A stretch of 64,000 nucleotides of DNA from Euphorbia lathyris (lineage: Eukaryota > Streptophyta > Magnoliopsida > Malpighiales > Euphorbiaceae), in NCBI RefSeq assembly GCF_963576675.1, contig NC_088916.1, positions 9,315,001-9,379,000 on the forward strand, read 5' to 3'. Under the pieces are notes generated by a model. That model made no database searches and had not been told where the DNA came from. It saw nothing but the letters and a program-made list of their open reading frames with translations. The first letter of the stretch is position 1, and every line of letters starts with the position of its first letter. This document shows positions 22,641 to 32,831 of this stretch, one piece after another. The position numbers and the translations under genes were made by a program.

Positions 22641-23827
22641 CTATGGTTGTGGTGGAGGCGGATTGTCATGGATGTTAAAGTGGGTGTAGAAGGCGTTGGT
22701 GAACGCGTCAAAGCTAGCCCTATCCGCTTGCCTTTGAGCCTCAGAGGCATCGAAGCGAGCATCTAGGGCGTCGAAGCGGGAATCGAAGTGAGCCCGATCA
22801 CGACGTTGGTTATCCTCCAAGATATCCAACCGAGCATAAAGAGCGTTGAAGTCGTGGAGGGGTGGAGGACTGAAATTGAGACCCATGCTTGAATTTGAGT
22901 CCCCTTCCGCATTGGAGGGAGCCGCCCCCGAAGTCTCGCCCGGGCCAGAAGTTGGACGCTTTAAGGATTTAAAGGCGTTTTTGTCCAACGGCCGAGGGAC
23001 AAGGCGCGGGGGGCGCTCAATGGCGTCGGAGCCGAGAGTGGAGAGGGCGAAGATGGTGACGAGGTGGCCGAACCCGAGCTTGGCCCGTTTCCGGATGGGT
23101 GTGGCGTGGAGGTGAGCAGCCACGTGATAGGCAAGGTCATAGGTGAGCCCATTGGCATAACAGTAGAGGGCCAACAGTTCGTGCTTGTTGACCTTAGAGG
23201 ACTCGGACTTCCCCGAGAAGTAAAATGAGATGAAGCGGTGGAGAAGTTGGAGGATAGGGTCGCGGATGAGAGATGGGCGGAGGTTGGAGATATCATAGTC
23301 CTCGGACCCAGTGATGGAGGTCCAAAACTCATGAGCGGCAACACAGTCGGGCCAATGGGATGTGCCCCCCTCCGCTTGGTAAATGAAATGGTGTTGGAGC
23401 CATTGAGTGTCAATGGAGAAGGGGCGGTTGTGGAGGCGGAAGTTGAAGAGGGCGGCTCCGGGGACGTTGTTGGAGGTGAGGGTGGTGTAGAACTCAATGA
23501 CCAAGGAGGGGTATACGTGGTATTCTTTATTGTAGATGTCGTACCACCCGAGGGCACGAAGACGATCTTCGAAAGGCGTGCCGAGATCGTGTTGATCGAG
23601 CACGCTACGTTGGATATAAGGAAGCTCCATGACGGTGGCGGCACAAAGGTCTTCGTACCGGGTGGCCTCCTCCTCGGTGAGAATGTGAAAAGGAGCCCGG
23701 TATAGGCGGGTGAGGGGGGTGTGCTTTCCCGCTCGGGTGGTGGTTGTGATTGGTTTTGGGTACGGCTAGTACGGGCACGAGTGGCTCGTGGGGGACGCAT
23801 ATCGGCGGTGTTCTTTCTCCTAACCAT
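22641..23827 (-). pseudogene. Athila ORF1-like / env-position protein
   Basis: A minus-strand frame starts at ATG 23827 with a very basic leader (MVRRKNTADMRPPRA). It shifts frame in the C-rich run near 23716-23722 and then continues without stop to 22641. The second part reads EEEATRYEDLCAATVMELPYI, a LGWYDIYNKEYHVYPSLVIEFY block and HELLALYCYANGLTYDLAYH, then a coiled-coil-like tail with RFDALDARFDAS and a Pro-rich end. This layout matches the plant retrotransposon ORF-1 family of Athila-type elements, found downstream of pol or in its place. Function is unknown; some propose an envelope-like or accessory role. One frameshift disables this copy. Confidence 0.7.
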
Positions 23828-24080
23828 GGTGGAATGTGAGATGGAAAGAGTAGAAGATGAGTGTTGTGAAGAGTTGGGGTAATGAGTGAGGAAGAAAAAG
23901 GAGGAAAGGAAGGGTGTATATATAGGAGGGAAGTGGGGATCCAAGCAAAACTCGGATCCCCAAGAGGGATACGCGCGGCGTGAAGCTGCCACGCCACGCG
24001 TATCCCACCTCTTGAGCGTAAATTATGCAATAGGGGCGCGATACACGGGGCGTACATAGGGGTACACCACGCGTAGTGCA

Positions 24081-24601
24081 TAGGGGTGTTAATGAGCTAG
24101 GGTGGCTCGCGAACTATTCGAGCTCGGCTCGGTCAAAGTTCGGTCAAAGCTCGACTCGACAGGGCTCGACTCGAGCTTGCGACCGGCTCGAGACATTAAC
24201 GAGCCAATACCAAGCTTAGAGAGGTTCGGCTCGAAAGCTCGCGAGCCGGCTCGAATATTTTAATTAATATATTTTATTAATATTTAATTTATAATATGTT
24301 ATATATTTTATTATTAATAAATATGAAAAATTGTAATAAATAACCTTTTTTTAAGTAGTACCTAATAATAATTTTTGGGCCCAAATACATAATACCCAAC
24401 CCAATCCAAAAACCCACCCATAATGTGTGAAGCTCGATTTGAGCCTAAAAATTTCAGGCTCGTGAGCTTTTCGAGCTCGAGCCGAGCCTGAAATTTTAAG
24501 GCTCGTCGAGTTTCGAGCCGAGCCGAGCTCGAGTAAAAATTTAATCGAGCCGAGCCGAGCCTGGCAGGGTTCGTTCTCGGCTCAGCTCGTTAACATCCCT
24601 A
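24081..24601. mobile_element. hAT-type MITE
   Basis: Ends TAGGGGTGTTAATGAGC and the inverse TAGGGATGTTAACGAGC are flanked by an exact 8-bp duplication GTAGTGCA (24073-24080 and 24602-24609). Subterminal parts are packed with GAGCTCGA and CGAGCCGAGC words in inverted order around an AT-rich core. This is the deepest level of the nest on this side. Confidence 0.92.
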
Positions 24602-24609
24602 GTAGTGCA

Positions 24610-25633
24610 CCTCCTTCCCTTTTGGATGGAAGAAAAAGGCAGGGACGCGGGGCGTATAGGGGAGTACGCCGCGCGTAAAGACGAACTTGGAACAATTTTT
24701 TTCGGCTTTTTAGATGTATTTTGAATTTTTTTTTTTTTTTTGGAGTTTTGAGTTATGATGTTATTAATGAGGTGTTAATGTTTTTATGGTTTTTATATTT
24801 AATTAATGTTTTTGTGTGTTTTAATTTTGAAATTAAGAGGGTAGTTAATGCACAATTTATTATGGAGGGAGGTTAATGATTTGAATTTGAAAAGGTAGAA
24901 GTTGATTGGAGAGGAGAAGAGGTGGAGTGGAGAAGTGGGAAAGATTTTTGGGGAAGAGAAATGATGGGAAGTTATGAAGAAAAAGCTGCCATGGGGAGTT
25001 GTAATTCACAACTCCCCGAGGATACGCGCGGCGTACCCTAGGGTACGCCCCGCGTGTTTCCCATGTGGCGCTTATTCAGGAGCTTCGAAAAAGATAAAGG
25101 GTACGTGGGGCGTGGTTGGAGGGATACCCCGCGTACCGTGTCTATTTATTTAAGAATTAGGATCAGACACACAGATACGCGAGACGTATAGGTGCGTACG
25201 CCCCGCGTATCACAAAATTTTTGGATTAAAGAGGGATTTGTTTTTCTTTTGGTTTTATAAAAATAATAGAAACTAAGCTAAAAATAAAAATGAAAGTAAA
25301 AATTAAAACGCAAGCGAAAATAAAATGTAAAACAATAACTCAAAAAAAGGAAAAATTAAAGAGAAGAAAAGAACAAAAATTTATAATACATATAAACAAA
25401 AAGGTTCGAATAATTCAAACCGATGCTACGTTTATAGTCGAAGTAGCTCGACTTTCTCATGCCGCGGCTTAGGGCAAGATGTCCGGGTTGGAACTTGACG
25501 GGTCCGAACTTCTATTGTTGAGGAGCGTTATCACCTATCCGGATTCCCTATTCTTACCCCGCGGGTTCTGTTCGGTGTTCGTCGGGAGGGTTCCTAGTGG
25601 CCTTTCTTGTTGTTGACGGTTTAGGTGGGCTAC
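24610..25633 (-). other. Athila-like interior, no pol
   Basis: The place where protease, reverse transcriptase and integrase should lie is only ~1 kb of non-coding sequence. It has paired inverted ACGC-NNN-GCGT sites near 24650, 25020, 25100 and 25180. No YxDD, HHCC or D-D-E motif is present in any frame. Confidence 0.65.
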
Positions 25634-26972
25634 TTAGCGGCTAAGATCCCTGCAAAACACTTCGCTATCGGAAAGACGGGTTAATATGTCCTTCAACAAA
25701 GACGTGACCGATTGGTCGTGTACATTGTTGGAAGGTGGAGCGTTCCGATTACCGAGCACGGCTTGTGATTGCCCGAGCCCGTTTTCCCGATATTCTTGCT
25801 CAAAGCCGGATGGGGGCCTCAACACGTTATTATTATTGCCATATAACAAGTTCGAGTGTTGGTACCGAGGCCTCCATCCGCCGTTATTATTATTGTGGTG
25901 GTGATAGGAGTTCGGATTAGGATTATACCTTGGATTTCCTCCTACGTAACTTACACTCTCGATGTCGCCGGCGAAAGGGCTACCGGTTTAGCAGTTGAGT
26001 CCGTCGTGGTCTCCACCACAGTGATTCCACATCAGGACCTGTGCACTTTTGTTGAGGCTTAGCTGGGCAATTAATGAGTCAAGTTTCTTATGCATTTCTG
26101 CTATGGAGCTCTTCGGAGCCTCTTTCTCCACAGCAAACATTTGGTGTCGCGACGGGCCGGCAAGCCGATCCTCTTGCCATTGCACGCTTTTCCTCGCGAG
26201 CTCATGAATGAGCTCGTAGGCCTCACTAGCTGACTTCTGAAATAGATCCCCACCTACAGCAGAATCAATAGTCACACGGTTAGTGGGGGGTTAACCCGTG
26301 GTAAAAAGTGCTTACCAAGTCGTGCTTCGGGATATCATGGTGGGGGCAGTTTCGGAGCAACTTCCGGAACCTAGCCCAAGCTGCATGAAGGGCCTCGCAT
26401 TCCAACTGCCTGAAGGACGTGATATCGGTCCGTAACTTGACTGTTTTGGATGGCGAAAAATAGTAGGAAAGGAACTCCTTTTCAAGCTCCTCCCATGACG
26501 TGATGGAACCCGCCTCCAATGAGTGTAGCCATTCCAACGCCTGTCCTGTCAATGAAAAAGGAAACAATTTTAGTCTCACAGCCTCAACGGGAACACCATT
26601 TTGCCGAGAGGTATCGGCACACAAAAGAAATTTATCCAAATGTTCGTTGGGGTTCTCATGGAGTTCCCCTCCGAATTGACCACATTGTTGTATCAGTTGG
26701 ATCATGCCGGTCTTGATCTCGTATGTGTTGGCCGGGATCGTGGGAGCGACAATGCCATTATAATTTTGGGGGCGATGCGGAGCGAGGATCTCCATCATCG
26801 AATGCGTATCATTGCCCCCGCGGATGTTGTTCACGTGCGGCCTTTGATTTCCGTCGGGTTGGTTGACCTCGGCGTTGGGGTTTGCCATTCTTTCTCTACG
26901 TAACCTACAAAGAGTACGTTCAATTTCGAGATCAATAGGTACGAGAGAATCACTCTTAGATCGGGTGTGCAT
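25634..26972 (-). pseudogene. Athila-type gag
   Basis: From ATG 26972 the frame reads the Athila gag pattern: Arg-rich head, IPANTYEIKTGMIQLIQ, NPNEHLDKFLLCADT, LKLFPFSLTGQALEWLHSL, then FLSYYFSPSKTVKLRTDI and YHGLTPH. A C-run indel near 26290 shifts the frame. It continues as TIDSAVGGDLFQKSASEAYELI and reaches the zinc-knuckle-like CGGDHDGLNC, followed by an in-frame TAA (25988-25990). Open sequence then continues to 25634 with an Asn-rich segment and a helical tail. Gag packages RNA in the particle. Two lesions inactivate it. Confidence 0.85.
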
Positions 26973-27107
26973 AAAGTAAACAAGTAAAAAAGAATTATCA
27001 ACAAGAAAGAATAATGTTAGTAAAAGTATATATAAACAATTTATACAAAAAGAATGCTTAAACTAACAATGAAACGTTTTTGTCTAATATTGTAGGAGAT
27101 TATAAAT

Positions 27108-27124
27108 CCCCGGCAACGGCGCCA
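27108..27124 (-). promoter_or_regulatory. Athila-type primer binding site (tRNA-Asp class)
   Basis: On the minus strand TGGCGCCGTTGCCGGGG lies six bases inside the LTR at 27131. This is the classic plant Athila/Tat primer site and fixes the orientation. Confidence 0.88.
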
Positions 27125-27130
27125 AAAACT

Positions 27131-28974
27131 TGATGCGAGCGGAGCCTAGTGTAGAGCTTTTCCAATAACGACTAAATGTGTATTGCGGTGAATGTGCTAT
27201 GAATATGGATGTGATCTTTTAAATGTTCTAACTCCACTAGACACTACGACTACTTAGGGGCAAGTGTACCCCGTCGTATCAAGTAATAATCCGGTTAAGA
27301 CCGGGTATCGAATCCACGGGATTTATAATTACAAGCATTAGACGACTCGGTTTCGTATGTTATTTAAGCAGTGATTACTTTGGGGTAAAGTAAGACACAA
27401 CTACACATTATCCCTAACTATTGGCGACACAGATTTATGTAGCTAAAACCCTATGAAGTAGGATGAATAACGATAAGTTATAACCACGATAAATAAACAC
27501 TCTAAATGTATACGGATAATAATTTACTCTTGTAAAGACGACTAAGTGTAGTAGGACCGACCCGTGAAGCACTTAGACTACGTGATTCCTAATCAAGGCG
27601 TGTCTAATGCGGGGGAATTAGAAACTAGGGCCTGTAAGTTCCGTGGCTTGTCAATTCCTACGGTTTCCGGTTTGTCACTTCCGGTAAGGCAACACCTATA
27701 TAACTCCCTAAGGATAGCCCGAATGGCGTCGGAAATCGCGTTCTCCTACACAATAATCAATTACAAATATCAAAACAAGTAGCAAACACTAACACGTAAA
27801 GGGAAATAGAGATTATAAATCATGAAATTATAAATATGGAATGTATATAAACGGAATACAACCAAGCCTAGTACATAAGAAGAGTACAAGCTAATTAGCA
27901 CGTAAAAAGGGGAGAATCCGCCCTTGAAACTAGCTAACCGGACTCAAAGCCGTCTCCTAGGTCATGGAGGTGGAACTCTCGAGCTTGGTGACGAATGGTG
28001 GAGCGGAACTTCGATGGAATGCCGGAACAACCGAACAAGCTCTCGAGGTGGAGAGTTTAGCTACAAAAACTGAATCTATACTACAACAATAATCAAAACA
28101 AGTATAGTTTGCTCTCTAGTGTATATTTGGGTGTGTCAAATGAAGTCCAAGAGCTTCCTATTTATAAACATCAAGCAAGGGCAATGTTGTAACTTCACAA
28201 AGCACAAGTATGGAGCAACATTCTTTGGTGCAGAAATCCCATGATACGCCCCGCGTGAGGTGGTCTACGCCCCGTGTAAGTGCCCATTCCGTCAGAAATC
28301 TCCTCCATGTGGACCAATTCCATGTCTTGTTGTCTCAAGCATGCCCTGCGTAGCTAAAGTACGCCCCGCGTGTTTGAGTCTCTGAAGTTTTATTGCTTGA
28401 ATTGGAGCTTTTACGCCGTGCGTAGCTGAAGTACGCCCCGCGTAAAAGAGTCTCTGAGCTTTTATCATTGAAGAGTTTGCCTGGTACGCTTCGCGTGTAG
28501 GATAATACGCCCCGTGTACGAAGAGTTAACTCAAGGAGACATTGCAGTCTGACTTTCAGGATTAGGCCAATTATTTCCGACATGTGTCATACGCCCCGCG
28601 TAGGGTGGCATACGCCCCGCGTAGGGTGGCATACACCCCGCGTATGCTGAATCAATTCCACATGGCGTCTGCGGATAAGGCAATTATTGCTGACACCATG
28701 TTTCACGCCCCGCATAAAGGACGATACGCCCCGCGTATTTGAGTAGATTTTTGCTCCTTGCTCGTACCTGAAATACAAATCTTGCGAGCCGAGTTAGCTT
28801 GACGTTTTTATTTCCTAAACTAATCAAAAACACGGAAAATTAACTGAAAGTATGAAATTTATTTTTATTTCTTTATTTTATCAAAACGCTTTATTTTTGT
28901 AATTAAACTTATTTATTTTATCCAAAATCAACCCGTAAATCACGCTAAAAGATAGGGGTAAAATACCCCTATCA
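27131..28974 (-). repeat. 5' LTR of the Athila-like element
   Basis: 1844 bp, starting TGATGCG and ending CCCCTATCA on the plus strand. It is the transcription-starting LTR for the minus-strand element and contains the second ACGCCCCGCGT cluster (28243-28735). Confidence 0.92.
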
Positions 28975-28979
28975 ATGCT

Positions 28980-29663
28980 AAAAACCCTAAAGAAGCATGA
29001 GACACTCTTGCCGGAGTATTTTCAAGAACAAACGATGCCAAGCTCCAACAACTCGAGAACGAGTTATTGTCGGTCTCGCAAAACGACATGACGATGAGTC
29101 AATACTTTACTAAAGTTAAAACTTTATGTAAAGAAATTTCAAAATTGGATCCAGAAAATAAAATTACTGAAACAAGAATGAGAAGAATAATAGTCCATGG
29201 GTTGCGTCCCGAATTTAACGCGCTTGTTACGGCAACCCGTGGATGGGCTAAAGAGCCAAGTTTAAATGAATTAGAAAATACCTTGGCTAATCAATAGGCT
29301 CTAGACAAGCAAATGTCTAAAGTCTCAGTCAATGATGAAGATAAAGCTCTTTTTAGCAATAAAAAGAGCAAGGATCCAAAAATGACGAGATCGAGAAATG
29401 GCAAAAGATTCAAACAAGGATGGCAGAAAAGGCAACAAGGAGGGAGTTGGCAACAAGGGGGAGCTCACCACAACCACAAGCAAACACACGAGAAGACACA
29501 TTGACACAAGAACGACCAATGCTATAATTGTGGCAAAAGAGGCCACTATGCTCGAGACTGCAGATACAAGAAAGTAGAAGGAAATGCTGCAACATCCACA
29601 CATGCTCAAGATGAAAGAGAAGAAGATTGGGACTTCGAGGCTTCGTGTTCAATTATACAACCA
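28980..29663 (+). pseudogene. copia gag, C-terminal part with zinc knuckle
   Basis: Continues the gag frame after the Athila-like insertion: TNDAKLQQLENELLS, then MSQYFTKVKTLCKEIS, and the nucleocapsid CX2CX4HX4C knuckle CYNCGKRGHYARDC (29522-29563). Stops occur at a former Trp codon (TGA near 29000), at 29295-29297 and at 29502-29504. These look like single transitions or transversions. Confidence 0.85.
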
Positions 29664-30404
29664 ATGACATATGACATAGACATGCCCTCCAAAGTAGATG
29701 CACATGATGAGCTAGCACTTACCGCTGTAAGTAATAATTTTATCAATTATCATAATGATTGGATAGTGGACTCTGGATGCTCTAATCATATGACCGGAGA
29801 TAAGGAAAAATTATCAAGCATGACAGAGTATAAAGGGGAGCGAGTTGTTGTCACCGCGAACAACTCAAAACTACCAATCACACATGTTGGGAAGACGATG
29901 GTCGTGCTTCGATACAACTCTAAGGAAGTGCAATTGGAGAATGTATTCCATGTACCTGGGATGACAATGAACTTGATATCAGTGTCACAGTTGACATCCT
30001 CAGGCAACTACGTGGTATTTAGTCCGAACGACATGAAGGTGTATCGAAGTTTGAGGCCAACAAGCACACCGCTTATGGAGGGAAGAAAACTTGAGTCTGT
30101 CTATGTAATGTCAGCACAAACAGCCTATGTAGACAAAGCTAGAAAGAATGAGACAGCTGATTTGTGGCATGCACGCTTGGGACATGTGAGCTATCATAAG
30201 TTGAAGGTGATGATGAAGAAGTCGATGCTTAATGGACTTCCACAACTTGATGTTCGAGATGACATAGTATGTGCCGGATGCCAATTCGGGAAAGCACACC
30301 AGTTGCCGTATGAAGATTCTCAGTATCGAGCAAAGGAGCCTCTCGAGTTGGTGCACTCTGATGTATTTGGTCGTGTGAAGCAACCATCAGTTAGTGGTCA
30401 TCAA
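29664..30404 (+). pseudogene. copia protease, GAG-pre-integrase and integrase start
   Basis: The aspartic protease active site DWIVDSGCSNHMTGD is at about 29758-29802. LENVFHVPGMTMNLISV follows, then the GAG-pre-integrase block LWHARLGHVSYHKL and the integrase head with the CAGCQFGK zinc-binding pair. The first catalytic Asp is in VHSDVFG. A TAA (30405-30407) replaces a codon just before the integrase core. Confidence 0.88.
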
Positions 30405-30407
30405 TAA

Positions 30408-31234
30408 ATGATAACATTTATTGATGATTTCTCAAGCTATATGTGGGTGTACTTTTTGAAAAACAAATCAGAAGCATTTAGCAAGTTCCAAGAGTTCAAG
30501 GAGAAGGTCGAGAAGGAACTTGATAGGAAGATCCAATGCCTTCGCACTGACAATGGAGGAGAGTATACTTCGCATGAGTTCTCAAGATACCTACAAGATT
30601 GCAAGCTTCGACGACAGTTGACTTGTCCTAATACTCCACAACAAAATGGTGTAACAGAGAGGAATAACAGACACCTTGCAGAGATATGCAGGAGTATGGT
30701 ACATGTGAAGAATGTTCCACCACGGTTCTGGGCAGAGTGTATGAAGACAGCTGCAGATGTTATCAACAAACTACCACAAGCACCACTTGGATTCATTTCA
30801 CCCTTCGAGAAGATATGGAAGATCAATGCATCTTCGTGGGTTATGATAATCAAAGAAAGGGGTGGAAGTGTTGTGACCCAACAACAGGAAGGTGTTATAC
30901 CTCAAGAAATGTGGTGTTTGACGAAGCTTCATCCTGGTGGTCCCCTCATGAAGTTGTACTACCCGATTCAAAAGAAATCGAGGAGAAATTACGGGAAAGA
31001 CTTGAAAGGGACGAGGTGGCCGAAGAAATCATTCCAGAAGTGGAACCGGTAGAAGAAAACCTCGGAAGCAAGTCACCTGAAAAGGCCCAATCTCCATGGC
31101 GTACAGGAGTACATCAAACACCTGAAGAAGAACGGCCAAGTCAACTCGAGGAGATAGTTAATGATGATAAAATCAACAGAAGAACAACAATCACCGGTGC
31201 GAAGGTCAACAAGAAAAAGGAGACCAAATCCTAA
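30408..31234 (+). pseudogene. copia integrase core, internally deleted
   Basis: Begins [17 protein letters not shown]. The second catalytic Asp is in [12 protein letters not shown] and the Glu in [13 protein letters not shown]. After SPFEKIWKI the frame jumps: the expected ~35-residue segment before [12 protein letters not shown] is missing and the continuation lies in another frame (30816-31234). A deletion near 30825 therefore removed part of the C-terminal domain. Confidence 0.85.
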
Positions 31235-31925
31235 GTATGCTAATGCAGCAGTGATTGAAGAATCAATTAAGGAGCCTGAGACATACGAAGAAGCATCCTC
31301 AATTAAGGTGTGGAGAAAGACTATGCAAGAAGAAATAGATGCCAAGCAGAACGAGACTTGGGATTTATTTCCCAAACCCAAAGATGTGAAGCCTATTTCC
31401 TGCAAATGGGTTTATAAAGTAAAGCAGTGCCCTGACGGCTCAATTGAGAGATATAAAGCTCGATTGGTGGCTCGAGGATTCTCACAGAAGTATGGTCTGG
31501 ACTATGACGAGACATTTAGTCCAGTTGCAAAGATCGCCACAGTACGTGTTCTACTAGCACTTGCAGCTAGTAAAGATTGGAAGCTCTAGCAGATGGATGT
31601 GAAGAATGCTTTCTTACATAGCGAATTGGATCGAGAGATATACATGGACCAGCCTCAAGGGTTCGAGAGCAAGGCTCAACCAAACTATGTATGCAAGCTG
31701 AAGAAAGCATTGTATGGATTGAAGCAAACACCAAGAGCATGGTATGGGAAAATAGCGGAGTTCCTAATTCAAAGTGGCTACATGATGGCACCAGCTGATT
31801 CCAGTTTGTTCGTGAAGGTCCAAGGTGAGAAGTTGGCTATAGTATTAGTTTATGTTGATGATCTGATCATTACAGGTGATGATGTTGCTGAGATCAATCA
31901 AGTTAGAGCCAACTTATCAGTATGA
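31161..31925 (+). pseudogene. copia reverse transcriptase, N-terminal and catalytic part
   Basis: Carries [23 protein letters not shown], the [15 protein letters not shown] block, then [13 protein letters not shown] with a catalytic Asp, [13 protein letters not shown] and the YVDD box in [17 protein letters not shown] at 31587-31589 replaces a codon before QMDV and a TGA at 31923-31925 ends this piece. Confidence 0.9.
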
Positions 31926-31931
31926 TTTCAA

Positions 31932-32831
31932 ATGAAATCATTGGGAGAGTTAAATCATTTCCTTGGTCTTGAAGTTGAACGCATGAAGGAAGGACTTTTC
32001 TTGTGTCAGCATAAGTATGCTAAAGATCTTTTGGAGAAGTTTAGGATGCTCGAATACAAGCCTATTACAACTCCATTAGAAGTACACGTAAAGTTATGTT
32101 CCGCTGAAGGAAAGGACTTAGAAGATGCTACAATGTACAGACAACTAGTTGGAAGCCTAATCTATCTCACTCTGATGAGGCCAGACATATCATATGCAGT
32201 AAGTATGGTAAGTCGATTTATGCAGAATCCGAAGAAGCCTCATTTAGAAGTTATTCGACGAATTCTTCGATATGTTCGACGTACGATGGATTATGCTATT
32301 TTATACAAGAAAGGAGGAAAGAGTGAGGTGCGTGGATATTGTGATGCTGATTACGCTGGAGATCATGACATAAGACGTTCGACTACATGTTATGTGTTTA
32401 GTCTTGGATCAGGACCTATATCTTGGTGCAGCAAGAGACAACCTACAGTTTCTTTATCGAGTACTGAAGCAGAGTACAGGGCAGCAGCTACCGCAGCTCA
32501 AGAATGTACCTGGTTGGTACAACTTATGAAGGATCTTCATCAGCCAGTCGATTACTCGGTACAGTTATACTGCGACAATCAGTCAGCGATTCACTTGACT
32601 AAAAATCCAATGTTCCACGCAAGAACCAAACATGTGGAGGTGCATTATCACTTTATACGAGAGAAGGTCTTACGTGGAGACATCAAGATGGAATGCGTGA
32701 AAACTGAAGATCAAGTTACCGATGTATTTACGAAAGGGCTAAATGGTGCAAAATTCGAACAGTTTAGAAAGCAACTTGGAATGATAAGCAAGTACGAAGA
32801 ATTCAAAGTCGGTGTTGAAGGGGAGTATTGA
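31932..32831 (+). pseudogene. copia reverse transcriptase end and RNase H
   Basis: Starts [15 protein letters not shown]. The thumb/connection includes [18 protein letters not shown]. RNase H catalytic residues are in [19 protein letters not shown] and [11 protein letters not shown], with [11 protein letters not shown] near the end. This 299-codon piece is itself intact and runs up to the polypurine tract and 3' LTR. Confidence 0.9.

Larger units (their letters stand above)
18970..28974 (-). mobile_element. Athila-like Ty3/gypsy element lacking pol
   Basis: Two ~1.83-kb LTRs (18970-20792 and 27131-28974) have ends TGATGCG and CCTATCA and an exact 5-bp duplication ATGCT (18965-18969 and 28975-28979). 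The primer site beside the 27131 LTR and the gag direction place the element on the minus strand. The 6.3-kb interior holds gag (26972-25634), no recognisable protease, reverse transcriptase or integrase, and an ORF1/env-position gene (23827-22641). It must have relied on another element's enzymes. LTRs differ at only a few per cent of sites. Confidence 0.92.

Noticed and set aside
22961..24081. Alternative minus-strand frames of 343 and 158 codons
   Set aside because: They overlap the ORF1-like gene in other frames; only the frame reading ALGWYDIYN and HELLALYCYANGL has family-like content. Parts of the alternative frames are used only around the frameshift.
26601..26903. Plus-strand 100-codon frame
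   Set aside because: Complement of the Athila gag; shadow frame.
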